DNA of 64,000 nucleotides from Ignavibacteria bacterium RIFOXYB12_FULL_35_14. Lineage in GTDB: Bacteria; Bacteroidota; Ignavibacteria; Ignavibacteriales; Ignavibacteriaceae. Numbering within the stretch: position 1 is the first letter of the stretch; each line of letters opens with the position of its first letter. Below the pieces are notes generated by a model that saw only the letters and a list, made by a program, of their open reading frames with translations, did no database searches and had not been told where the DNA came from. Shown one piece after another: positions 8,316-16,519 of the stretch. Location of the stretch: NCBI GenBank assembly GCA_001803045.1, contig MHAR01000053.1, forward strand, positions 1-64,000, written 5' to 3'. The position numbers and the translations under genes are program-made.

Positions 8316-8843
8316 ATGATTAGAAAAAGAAAAATTAAAGAAGCAACTATTCCTACCGCTTCAATGGCAGATATTGCATTTCTTTTGCTGCTTTTTTTCT
8401 TGGTTGCAACTGTAATTGATGTCGATACAGGAATAGGTTTAGCTTTGCCCGAACCGATAGAAGAAACAGATATTGTTCCTGTTTCCAAGGAAAGAATGGC
8501 TGCACTTTTGGTTAATGAAAATGGAGATGTTCTCCTTGATGGAACTCCGATTTCTATCTTTCAAATCAAGAATCAATTAAAACCACGAATTATATCAAAG
8601 ATTGAGCTTCCTGCAAACAAAAAATTAATTGTATCTATGAAAACAGATAGAAAAACTAATTACAACATTTATATTCAAACTCTTGATCAGGTGAAACTTT
8701 CATATTTTGAAATAAGAGATGAATATTCTAATGCAAATTTTGGCAGAAAGTATAATGATCTAGATGAAGAATCGCAAAAGCAGGTTCAGGATAAAATTCC
8801 AATCATAATATCTCTTGCCGAACCAGAATCAATAAAGAAATAA
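8316..8843 (+). CDS. exbD: ExbD/TolR family biopolymer transport protein (first copy)
   Basis: A 175-residue protein with a short basic cytoplasmic N-terminus, a single membrane helix at about residues 19-38 and a periplasmic domain. The helix begins with PTASMADIAF, where Asp19 corresponds to the essential proton-carrying Asp of ExbD/TolR. It lies 44 nt after exbB. At 175 residues it is longer than typical ExbD (about 140), the extra length being in the periplasmic part, so the two ExbD copies probably have different roles, for instance as a heteromeric stator-type pair. That difference is inference. Confidence 0.9.
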   Translation: MIRKRKIKEATIPTASMADIAFLLLLFFLVATVIDVDTGIGLALPEPIEETDIVPVSKERMAALLVNENGDVLLDGTPISIFQIKNQLKPRIISKIELPANKKLIVSMKTDRKTNYNIYIQTLDQVKLSYFEIRDEYSNANFGRKYNDLDEESQKQVQDKIPIIISLAEPESIKK

Positions 8844-8863
8844 ATTTTCTGAGGTAGGAATAA

Positions 8864-9277
8864 ATGAAATTCGAAAAAAGAAGAGCATCTACAAAACAAG
8901 AAATTCCGACGGCATCTATGCCCGATATAGTCTTCATGCTGCTTCTATTCTTTATGGTTACAACTACTCTGAGGGAAGTAGATGTACTTGTAGATTTTAA
9001 GCTTCCTGAAGCACAAGCAATTGAGAAGATTGAAAACAAAAGATTAGTTTCGTACATATGGGTTGGAAATACCGGGAGAATGCAAGTTAATGATAGCATC
9101 GTAAAGCTTGAAGAAATTCAAAACATTATGTACAAGAAACGTCAGGAACTGCCAAATGTTATCGTATCCATGAGGGTTGACAAGAATTCGGAAATGGGGC
9201 TGGTTACAGATATTCAACAAGAGCTTCGAAAAGCATATTGCTTAAGAATAAATTACTCGACTAATATTAAAATTTAA
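8864..9277 (+). CDS. exbD: ExbD/TolR family biopolymer transport protein (second copy)
   Basis: A 137-residue ExbD-type protein with one membrane helix starting at residue 20 and the conserved Asp21 in PTASMPDIVF. It is preceded by a GAGGTAGG ribosome binding site and starts 20 nt after the first exbD. Tandem exbD genes behind one exbB are common in the Bacteroidota/Chlorobi lineage. No tonB gene lies in the cluster. The transcript probably ends at the terminator starting at 9305. Confidence 0.9.
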   Translation: MKFEKRRASTKQEIPTASMPDIVFMLLLFFMVTTTLREVDVLVDFKLPEAQAIEKIENKRLVSYIWVGNTGRMQVNDSIVKLEEIQNIMYKKRQELPNVIVSMRVDKNSEMGLVTDIQQELRKAYCLRINYSTNIKI

Positions 9278-9304
9278 TTAGTGATTTATCTAAATTTATT
9301 TCAG

Positions 9305-9330
9305 AGGCAGGTTTGTTTACCTGCCTTTTC
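9305..9330 (+). terminator. Intrinsic terminator after the ExbD pair
   Basis: AGGCAGGT (9305-9312) and ACCTGCCT (9319-9326) form a GC-rich 8-bp stem with a 6-nt loop, followed by TTT. It separates the exb cluster from the yqeY gene. Confidence 0.8.
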
Positions 9331-9348
9331 TATTTAACAGGAATAGGT

Positions 9349-9795
9349 ATGAATTTAAAAGAAAGAATAAATCAGGATCTAAAGGACGCAATGAAATCCG
9401 GCGATAAAGTTAAGCTGGAGACCATTCGTTCCATCAGAGCATTAATACTCGAATTTGAAAAAAGCGGTGCCGGAAGAGAAATTAATCAAGATGATGAAGT
9501 GAAAATGCTGAGCACAGCAGTAAAGAAAAGAAAGGATTCGATAGAACAATTTCGTAATGCAGGCAGAGAGGAATTAGCATTAAAGGAAGAAAGAGAACTT
9601 GGGATTCTTCTGAGCTATCTTCCAAAACAGCTTGGTGAAGAAGAGATCGCTTCAGAAGTTAAAAAGATTGCATCTGAAATTGGAGCAAAATCAAAAGAAG
9701 ATTTTCCCAAGCTTATGCCATTGGTAATGAAAGAGCTTAAAGGTAAAGCTGACGGTAAATTAGTTAAAAGTGTTGTTGAAAAATTCTTAAGCTGA
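9349..9795 (+). CDS. GatB/YqeY domain-containing protein
   Basis: A 148-residue cytoplasmic protein matching the stand-alone YqeY family over its whole length: LKERINQDLKDAMKSGD at the N-terminus, the central IEQFRNAGREELALKEERE and a C-terminal helical tail domain (LMPLVMKELKGKADG). The tail domain is shared with the tRNA-binding end of GatB, so YqeY is thought to act on tRNA or amidation, but its function is unsettled. The ATG at 9349 is chosen because an in-frame TTG at 9313 lies inside the terminator hairpin. It is followed after 3 nt by the CvpA gene. Confidence 0.9.
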   Translation: MNLKERINQDLKDAMKSGDKVKLETIRSIRALILEFEKSGAGREINQDDEVKMLSTAVKKRKDSIEQFRNAGREELALKEERELGILLSYLPKQLGEEEIASEVKKIASEIGAKSKEDFPKLMPLVMKELKGKADGKLVKSVVEKFLS

Positions 9796-9798
9796 AAC

Positions 9799-10311
9799 GT
9801 GTTAATTCTTGACATCATAATTGTTGTTTCTCTCCTTGTAGGATTCATTCTCGGCTACAAAGATGGATTTATCAGAAAGCTAATTGGGCTTATTGGATTA
9901 GCTGTTGCAATTTATTTAGCGGTTGTGTTTGCATCTCCCGTTGGTCGTTTGGTTGAATCTACTCTTGGAATCGAATTCTATCTCTCCGAAATTATTGGGG
10001 GCGCAGTTATTTTTCTGCTCATCATGATCATTATTGCAATCATTAAAAGAGTTGTTCACCCTTTTGATAAAGTAAACAATGTATTAAACCAAATCCTTGG
10101 GGGAGCAGTTGGATTGATTCAGGTTTTGTTCTTCTTGAGCGCTGTTTTTATTATTATGAAGATATTCGATTTCCCAGGTGAAAAAACTGCTAAATCTTCT
10201 TTTGTTTATCATCCGGTTTATAGTGTAATTCCCAAAACCATTGATTACCTGCAGGAGTACACACCAGATTCACGAAAGATCATTCAGGATTATATTAATG
10301 AAAAAGACTAA
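9799..10311 (+). CDS. CvpA family membrane protein
   Basis: A 170-residue protein with four hydrophobic segments in the first 120 residues and a short hydrophilic tail, matching the CvpA (colicin V production) family. The motif ILGYKDGFIRKLIGLIG is typical of the first loop and second helix. CvpA homologues affect envelope stress resistance and membrane potential; the molecular role is not established. The start is a GTG at 9799, just after the yqeY stop and without room for an ATG. It is tightly linked to mutS2 (5-nt gap), an arrangement also seen in Firmicutes. Confidence 0.85.
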   Translation: MLILDIIIVVSLLVGFILGYKDGFIRKLIGLIGLAVAIYLAVVFASPVGRLVESTLGIEFYLSEIIGGAVIFLLIMIIIAIIKRVVHPFDKVNNVLNQILGGAVGLIQVLFFLSAVFIIMKIFDFPGEKTAKSSFVYHPVYSVIPKTIDYLQEYTPDSRKIIQDYINEKD

Positions 10312-10316
10312 CTTTA

Positions 10317-12653
10317 ATGAACTCCAAATCAGTTTTTGAAAAATTAGAGTTCATAAAAGTTCTCACTTACATTTCTAATTATTGCATTACTGAAAAGGGA
10401 AAGAACAAAATACTGTCCATTTCTCCTTTAATAAGTTTACCCGAAATCATCAAAGAAGGCGAACTGATAACGGAAGCAAAAGAGATCCTCACAAAGCACG
10501 CTAATCCCCCAATTGATTACATACAGGATCTGGAAAATATTCTTATACAGAGCACCATCGAAGGTGCATTGCTCGAAAGTAAAAAAATACTTGAAATTCT
10601 AAAGCTTGCAATAATTTCACGAAATTTATTTCAATTTCTAAGAGACAATACAGAGAAGAATTCACATCTGAAGGTATTAGGACAAAATCTGTTTGTTGAT
10701 AAAGCATTTGAAAACTATATACAACGAATAATAAATGAAAATGGCGAGATAAAAGATAACGCAAGTCTCAAGCTCTACGATATTCGTAAAGAGATTTCTT
10801 CACGCAAAGAGGAGTTGATTCGCTCGGTTAATAAAATTGTAAAACAGCTTAAGGAAGACAACTTAGTAAGAGAAGATTATGTTACTCTCAGAGATGGCCG
10901 AATAGTTCTGCCAATTAAAGCCGAACATAAAAGACATATCCGCGGGTTTATACATTCCGAATCCTCTACAGGTCAAACAGTGTATATTGAACCTGAAGAA
11001 ACACTCGAATTAAATAACGATATAATATCTCTAACCTTCTCTGAAAAAAGGGAGATAGAGCGAATACTTAAGGAAGTAACTAAGCGTATTGGTGGGGTAA
11101 GTACCGAATTGCAAGGAGCTTTGAATACAGTTACACAAGCAGACACAATTTTCGGCCGGGCAAAATATTCTATCGAAACCATCGGCTGTTTTCCTACAAT
11201 TGATATTTTAAAACCGATAAGCATTCAGAATGCAAGACATCCAATTCTTCTTAAAAAATTCGGTAGAGAAAGAACTGTTCCTCTCACCGTGAATGTAAAT
11301 TCGCAAAAAGTAATTTTGATTACCGGACCAAATGCCGGCGGAAAAACTGTTGTGTTAAAAACAATCGGGCTGCTGCATTTGATGATTAATTCCGGGATTC
11401 ATATTCCATGTAATCCCGATTCCAACTTTCATTTCTTTAAGGATATTTTAGTTGATATCGGCGATGAACAATCACTCGAAGATGATCTTTCCACATTCAG
11501 TTCTCATCTTTCAAACATTAATCACATTCTGAAATCTGCATCCAGCGATTCGCTGATTTTATTGGATGAAATCGGAACTGGTACAGATCCGGCAGAAGGT
11601 TCTGCATTAGCTGCGGGGATTCTAGTTTATCTCAGCCAGAAAAAGTCATTGGTTTTTGCCACCACTCATCACGGTAACCTGAAAATAATTGCACATGACA
11701 TGCCAGGTTTTGAAAATGCTGCAATGGAATTTGATCATAAAAACCTCAAGCCAACTTATAAATTCAAACAAGGAATTCCCGGTTCCAGCTATGCATTTGA
11801 AATTGCTAAGAGAATTGGTTTGGATGAAGGGTTAATGTCAACTGCACAAAATTATCTTGACTCTAATAAACATAATCTTGAGAATTTTCTCGTTAAGCTT
11901 GAAGAGAAATCTCAAGAATTGGAAGACCAGCTTAGCAAAGCGGAATCTGAAAATATCAAATTAAACGAGCTTTCTATTTATTACAAACAAAACATTGATA
12001 AGCTGAACAAAGAGAAAAAAGAAATTATTAAGAGAGCGAAAACTGAAGCTGATGATTATCTGAAAGATTTGAATAAAAAATTTGAAAAAATCATAAAGGA
12101 TTTGAAAGAATCTAATGCTAATAAAGAAGTGATTAAATCATCACAAGTGACAATCAAAGCATTAAAGGAGAAGAACAAAACCATTTTTTCGGAAACTTTA
12201 GACGTTAAGGATGAAAATGAAGTCCTGATCGTAGGGGATTATGTTCAAATAATAAATACTCATACTACGGGTGAAATTATTGAGATTAATAAAGATAAAG
12301 CTTTATTGGTTTCAGGTGGTTTGAAATTTCAAGCTTCCCTGAGTGATTTAGTAAAAACTAAAAGAGAAAAACAGGTTAAGGATAATTTTGTTAAATTACC
12401 TGTTACAAATTTGTCTCATCGTTTGGACATTAGAGGTGAGAAACCTGAAGAGGCTGAATTTGAGGTAATCAAATTTATTGATGAAGCTTACGTTTCAGGT
12501 TTAGCACGCGTTGAAATCTTACATGGAAAGGGCACAGGAGCACTAAAAAAATTAGTTAAAGAGATTCTTAAATCGCATGACAATGTTAAAGAATTTCATT
12601 TTGCACCTGTTGATATGGGCGGAGATGGAATTACAGTTGCCGAACTGAAATAG
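10317..12653 (+). CDS. mutS2: Endonuclease MutS2
   Basis: A 778-residue cytoplasmic protein. An N-terminal coiled core is followed by a MutS-type ATPase with Walker A GPNAGGKT (about residues 337-344) and Walker B LILLDEIGTGTDP, a long charged coiled-coil (about 520-620), and a C-terminal Smr nuclease domain with LDIRGEKPEEAE and HGKGTGAL. MutS2 lacks the mismatch-recognition domain of MutS; family members bind branched DNA and suppress recombination, and also act on collided ribosomes in Bacillus. Full length for the family. It starts 5 nt after the CvpA gene and is likely in the same transcript. Confidence 0.96.
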   Translation: MNSKSVFEKLEFIKVLTYISNYCITEKGKNKILSISPLISLPEIIKEGELITEAKEILTKHANPPIDYIQDLENILIQSTIEGALLESKKILEILKLAIISRNLFQFLRDNTEKNSHLKVLGQNLFVDKAFENYIQRIINENGEIKDNASLKLYDIRKEISSRKEELIRSVNKIVKQLKEDNLVREDYVTLRDGRIVLPIKAEHKRHIRGFIHSESSTGQTVYIEPEETLELNNDIISLTFSEKREIERILKEVTKRIGGVSTELQGALNTVTQADTIFGRAKYSIETIGCFPTIDILKPISIQNARHPILLKKFGRERTVPLTVNVNSQKVILITGPNAGGKTVVLKTIGLLHLMINSGIHIPCNPDSNFHFFKDILVDIGDEQSLEDDLSTFSSHLSNINHILKSASSDSLILLDEIGTGTDPAEGSALAAGILVYLSQKKSLVFATTHHGNLKIIAHDMPGFENAAMEFDHKNLKPTYKFKQGIPGSSYAFEIAKRIGLDEGLMSTAQNYLDSNKHNLENFLVKLEEKSQELEDQLSKAESENIKLNELSIYYKQNIDKLNKEKKEIIKRAKTEADDYLKDLNKKFEKIIKDLKESNANKEVIKSSQVTIKALKEKNKTIFSETLDVKDENEVLIVGDYVQIINTHTTGEIIEINKDKALLVSGGLKFQASLSDLVKTKREKQVKDNFVKLPVTNLSHRLDIRGEKPEEAEFEVIKFIDEAYVSGLARVEILHGKGTGALKKLVKEILKSHDNVKEFHFAPVDMGGDGITVAELK

Positions 12654-12684
12654 TTTTACGTAATTTACTAATCGGGCAGAGCTA

Positions 12685-14172
12685 TTGTTTAAAAAAATAT
12701 TAATAGTAAACAGGGGTGAAATTGCTGTAAGAGTAATTCGTGCATGCAAAGAGCTCGGAATCATTTCAGCAGCAATTTATTCTGATGCTGATAAAACTTC
12801 CTTGCACACTCTTCTCGCTGATGAATCTTATCATATCGGTGCTGCACCAGCGAGCGAATCATATCTCAACAAAAACAAAATATTAGACCTCGCTAAGAAA
12901 ATAAAAGCAGATGCAATTCATCCCGGATACGGATTTTTTTCTGAGAATTCCGATTTTATTCAAGCGGTTGAAAATGCTGGAATAATTTTCATAGGTCCAT
13001 CGTCAAAATCTGTGAGCAAGATGGGAAACAAAACTGAAGCAAGAACTTTGATGAGCCAAAATAAAGTTCCTATTGTTCCCGGCGCAACAAAACCCGTCAA
13101 AAGTATAAATGAAGGAATTAAGCTAGCCTCGCAAATTGGTTATCCGATTTTGCTTAAAGCAGTTGCAGGCGGTGGTGGAAAAGGAATGCGAAAAATAAAT
13201 TCGCAAGAAGAATTCTCTTCTTCTTTTGAAGCTGTTAAACGTGAAGCCTTGAAAGCATTTGCCAATGATGATATTTATATTGAAAAGTATATCAATAATC
13301 CCAGACATATTGAAGTTCAGGTATTTGGTGATAAGTTAGGGAATTATGTTCATCTGTTCGAACGGGAATGCTCAATTCAGCGGCGGCATCAAAAAATTAT
13401 TGAGGAAGCACCTTCATCATTTGTTGATTCAGAAACCCGTGAAAAGATTACATCGGCTGCAATTAAAGCTGCCAAAGCCTGTGGATATTACAATGCAGGA
13501 ACAATTGAGTTTCTTATGGATTCGAATAAGAATTTTTATTTTCTTGAAATGAATACCCGAATTCAAGTTGAGCATCCGGTAACAGAATTGATTACAGGTA
13601 AGGATTTAGTGAAAGAGCAAATTGCAGTTGCATCCGGAAAGCCATTATCTTTTACCCAGAATGAAATCAAAATAAATTGTCATTCAATTGAAGCAAGAAT
13701 TTATGCTGAAGATCCGCAAAATAATTTCTTACCATCAACAGGAAACATTTTGAATTATTACGAACCATCAGGTCCAGGTGTAAGAGTGGATTCAGGTATC
13801 AGGAGAGATTCAGCAGTTACCGTTTATTATGATCCTTTGGTTGCAAAGCTTGTTTGCTGGGATTCCAATAGAGATAACGCTATCAAAAAGATTTTGCGAG
13901 CGCTTGGTGAATACAACATTTCCGGAATAACAAATAATATATCTTTCTTAACAAAGATTTTGAGCAGTGAAAAGTTCATCAAAGGAGATTTTGACATAAG
14001 TTTTTTGGAAAGAGAAAAAATATTGTTTGATTCACCCGAGAGTAATCTCGTCGATGCAGATATGCAAAAAGCATCTGCTATACTTGCGGGTCTATTAAAA
14101 ATGAGAACTAATGTGTTTCAAAGGAAATCCGACGCTGTTTCAAACAAATGGATCGAACAGAATTATGAATGA
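12685..14172 (+). CDS. Biotin carboxylase subunit of an acyl-CoA (or related) carboxylase
   Basis: A 495-residue ATP-grasp enzyme that carboxylates biotin on a carrier protein. It begins directly with the conserved KKILIVNRGEIAVRVIRACK, which fixes the unusual TTG start at 12685. The ATP-binding glycine loop GGGGKGMRK lies near residues 161-169; the active-site FLEMNTRIQVEHPVTE is intact. It is about 45 residues longer than E. coli AccC, with a C-terminal extension like that of propionyl-CoA-type carboxylases. It overlaps the carrier gene by 8 nt, so the two are translationally coupled. No carboxyltransferase gene is in the window, so the acceptor (acetyl-, propionyl-CoA or other) is undetermined. 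Confidence 0.92.
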   Translation: MFKKILIVNRGEIAVRVIRACKELGIISAAIYSDADKTSLHTLLADESYHIGAAPASESYLNKNKILDLAKKIKADAIHPGYGFFSENSDFIQAVENAGIIFIGPSSKSVSKMGNKTEARTLMSQNKVPIVPGATKPVKSINEGIKLASQIGYPILLKAVAGGGGKGMRKINSQEEFSSSFEAVKREALKAFANDDIYIEKYINNPRHIEVQVFGDKLGNYVHLFERECSIQRRHQKIIEEAPSSFVDSETREKITSAAIKAAKACGYYNAGTIEFLMDSNKNFYFLEMNTRIQVEHPVTELITGKDLVKEQIAVASGKPLSFTQNEIKINCHSIEARIYAEDPQNNFLPSTGNILNYYEPSGPGVRVDSGIRRDSAVTVYYDPLVAKLVCWDSNRDNAIKKILRALGEYNISGITNNISFLTKILSSEKFIKGDFDISFLEREKILFDSPESNLVDADMQKASAILAGLLKMRTNVFQRKSDAVSNKWIEQNYE

Positions 14173-14668
14173 GTTCATTGTTTCATTGAACGGGAAGAAA
14201 AATCAGCTTAATTTCTTGAGCAATTCAAAAGTAATTTATAACGGCGAAGAGTTGGAATTCGAAATATTTGAAACAGTAAATAACGTTTATTTATTAAGAA
14301 TTGCCGAAAAAATTTACAATTTTACATGTGCGCATAAAAACAATGAGAATGTGATTCTCTTTTCACAAAGTGAAAAGTTTGAAATAACTGTTCGAACTTC
14401 GCTTCAAGAAAAAGCGAGTGAAATATTAGCTCAAAAAGTTTCTTCACATCATCGTTTAGAAGTTAAAGCTCCAATGCCGGGAATGATTTTGAAACTGAAG
14501 AAGAAAAAAGGTGATGAGGTGGATCACGGTGAGGCAGTGATGATTCTTGAAGCCATGAAAATGGAAAATGAAATTCGTGCTGTTAATAAAGGAAAAATAG
14601 AAGACATTTACGTTAAAGAGGGTGCCGCAGTTGAAAAAGGGGCTGTTCTCTTTTCAGTTGAAAATTAG
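14165..14668 (+). CDS. Biotin carboxyl carrier protein
   Basis: A 167-residue protein with a C-terminal biotinyl domain (from about residue 92, LEVKAPMPGMILKL) carrying EAMKMEN, in which Lys132 is the biotinylated residue. The N-terminal 90 residues are a small beta-rich region like the linker of propionyl-CoA or oxaloacetate carboxylase carriers rather than the Ala/Pro-rich arm of AccB. The ATG at 14165 overlaps the biotin carboxylase stop (ATGAATGA), indicating coupled translation. Positions 14439-14494 recur as an 89% identical fragment at 19205-19260. Confidence 0.92.
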   Translation: MNEFIVSLNGKKNQLNFLSNSKVIYNGEELEFEIFETVNNVYLLRIAEKIYNFTCAHKNNENVILFSQSEKFEITVRTSLQEKASEILAQKVSSHHRLEVKAPMPGMILKLKKKKGDEVDHGEAVMILEAMKMENEIRAVNKGKIEDIYVKEGAAVEKGAVLFSVEN

Positions 14669-14725
14669 GTGCTAAAAATTCAAAAACTAACTATATCTAT
14701 AGTTTAGCAATAGTAGGTCATTTAA

Positions 14726-14932
14726 AGCTTTTTTCTATTCTGTATTCTGCTACTAGCATTTTCTGTTGAGAATGTTAATGCAGGAGGGTTCCAATTGATT
14801 GAACATGTTGCAAAACCGATGGGAATGGGCGGAGCATTTACCGTAATTGCCAACTATACATCTGCAATATATCGGAATGGCGCCGGATTAACTCAATTAA
14901 CCGTACACGATCAATATTTGGGACTGCATTAA
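14726..14932 (+). pseudogene. Remnant of a FadL/OmpP1/TodX-type outer membrane transporter gene
   Basis: Reading from 14726, the frame gives a hydrophobic signal-peptide-like stretch (FFLFCILLLAFSVENVNA), then GGFQLIEHVAKPMGMGGAFT and SAIYRNGAGLTQL, and stops at TAA 14930-14932. This is the mature N-terminus of FadL-family long-chain fatty acid or hydrocarbon porins (pattern: GGFQL.E...R.MGMGGAFTA..DDPSAIY.NPAGL). It lacks a start codon (in-frame TAA just upstream at 14723) and has only about 68 of the expected 400 or more codons, with no later beta-barrel. It is a decayed fragment. The remaining non-coding part, 14933-15292, shows no gene. Confidence 0.75.
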
Positions 14933-15292
14933 TTAAGCCGAGTTCATCTTTCCTTGTTGTCTATCTTTAATTAGATGAATAAAAAATTCTCTCCAAATAA
15001 AGTCGGGATCAGAATGACTTTCTGTATTTTTCATATGCTCCCATTAGTAAATTCAATTTATAGTTTTATTTGTTTTATGGTTTTCTTACAAAATTAAATA
15101 GTCGTTATCATAGTCTTTTATTGTAGCTCCTCTATTAAAGATATTAGCATAACTGCCATTATTCCTATTGGTGCCTAGGAAATTTTCACCCTATTGAATA
15201 TTGCGGTGACTATTATTAAATTTTACTAAAATTTTAATACTTTAATTAGATTTTGCTAAACATCGTAAAAAACATAGTTTTAAATAATTTTA

Positions 15293-15321
15293 TTGACTGT
15301 TATTGATTCTTTAGCTAAAAT
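15293..15321 (+). promoter_or_regulatory. Candidate promoter of the lipoprotein gene
   Basis: TTGACT at 15293-15298 and TAAAAT at 15316-15321 with a 17-nt spacer. The start would be near 15328, giving a leader of about 44 nt to the TTG start, with GGAGG at 15363-15367. Confidence 0.6.
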
Positions 15322-15371
15322 TAACGGCCTTAAATAAATATATTTTTTCACTAATAAAATTTGGAGGATGT

Positions 15372-16172
15372 TTGAAATCTCTCACAAACAAATTTTTTGC
15401 ATTCTTGTTCATAGCAGGATTATTCTTTACATCACTAAGCTATATGGGCTGTAAAGATGAAGATAGTGGTACAACCAATCCACCTGCAACAGACACTTCT
15501 GTTCCGAAAGAAATATTTCCATTAGTTCCCGGCAGAGTAATAGAATATAACAGCGGAACATTATTATCTTTCGATTCTTCAACACCTATTGCCGGTAGTG
15601 AAATTGGTTATCAATCTAAGTGGATTATTGCAGGACCAACACCGTATTTACCTCCTTACTCTTCACCGACTGCAATTATTGATACCACTAAAACACTTGG
15701 ATTAACACTCCTAAGAACATTTTTAATTCACCGCGATACTACAGCTAATATTTACTATTTCTTGACAAACCTTGGATACTTCTTTAGAAGTCAAAATATT
15801 CAGGATGGTACTGGAAGTATTAGGGGTGATTCTTTACGATGGATTGCTTTGGCAAAACCAGGTGAAGGACTAAAGAAAAAATGGATTGCCTTCAGTGAAT
15901 CATTCACTAGTGCTACAATTGGCGCTGTTAAATTAGAGATTACCGGTGAATTCGAAGAAAAAGAATCTCTAACTGCTGCCGGTTCAACTTACACTACTTA
16001 TAGAACAGTGGCCACAAGAAATATTTTTCTTGGTACATCAACCACACCAGTTTCAACTGGTATAACTGCAAGATTGTGGATGGTTGAAAATGTTGGCCCG
16101 ATTAAAATTGAACTACGCGGTGATGCCGAAAGTCATGGTAAACTTCAAACTATGACAGGCAAAAACTTTTGA
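15372..16172 (+). CDS. Hypothetical lipoprotein
   Basis: A 266-residue protein I do not recognise beyond its export signal. The N-terminus has basic residues, a hydrophobic core (FFAFLFIAGLFFTSL) and a lipobox-like SYMGC with Cys27, followed by a low-complexity linker rich in Thr, Asp and Pro. The mature part begins IFPLVPGRVIEYN, a phrase found in several uncharacterised Bacteroidota/Ignavibacteria lipoproteins that read like single small beta-rich domains. The start is a TTG at 15372, chosen because GGAGG lies four bases upstream and the frame carries the signal peptide. It precedes the TonB receptor gene by 347 bp; a shared role in uptake is only a guess. Confidence 0.75.
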   Translation: MKSLTNKFFAFLFIAGLFFTSLSYMGCKDEDSGTTNPPATDTSVPKEIFPLVPGRVIEYNSGTLLSFDSSTPIAGSEIGYQSKWIIAGPTPYLPPYSSPTAIIDTTKTLGLTLLRTFLIHRDTTANIYYFLTNLGYFFRSQNIQDGTGSIRGDSLRWIALAKPGEGLKKKWIAFSESFTSATIGAVKLEITGEFEEKESLTAAGSTYTTYRTVATRNIFLGTSTTPVSTGITARLWMVENVGPIKIELRGDAESHGKLQTMTGKNF

Positions 16173-16247
16173 TTCTTAATTAATTCTGGAAGTTGTCTTA
16201 GAAGAGAATTTGTCATTTTATAATGGGATGTGGTTGTTTTATAAGTT

Positions 16248-16307
16248 AAAAATTGTCAGTCAGAGCTTGCCTGCCTGCTGCAGGTGGGTCGAAGACTGAC
16301 AATTTTT
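16248..16307. repeat. Long perfect stem-loop, dispersed-repeat-like
   Basis: AAAAATTGTCAGTC (16248-16261) is perfectly complementary to GACTGACAATTTTT (16294-16307); the 32-nt loop contains CTTGCCTGCCTGCTGCAGG, itself partly palindromic. The arm ends in a T-run, so it may act as a terminator for the lipoprotein gene. Its form (GTCAGTC-TGAGC-like arm, GC-rich loop, GTCGAAGACTGAC) resembles short palindromic repeats scattered through genomes of this group. The rest of 16173-16519 holds no gene; GAGGTATTAG just before 16520 is the ribosome binding site of the next gene. Confidence 0.7.
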
Positions 16308-16519
16308 GGTAAATCATACTTTGACAAACTTAGAGTGACAGCAAAAATGACTTTTGAGACAACCTCTTTTGATTTGAAAAAATTTTCTCATTTTTTTTAA
16401 TCGATAATCATTCACGCACTAATTGAATATAGAATGGGATAAACAGAATGACTCTTTCGCAACAACCTTATTTTTATTTATAAAAATCAATCTCCTACTA
16501 TTTTAAAAGAGGTATTAGA

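Noticed and set aside
9313-9348. Upstream TTG start for the YqeY gene
   Set aside because: The TTG lies in the loop of the terminator hairpin at 9305-9330; the ATG at 9349 matches the family N-terminus.
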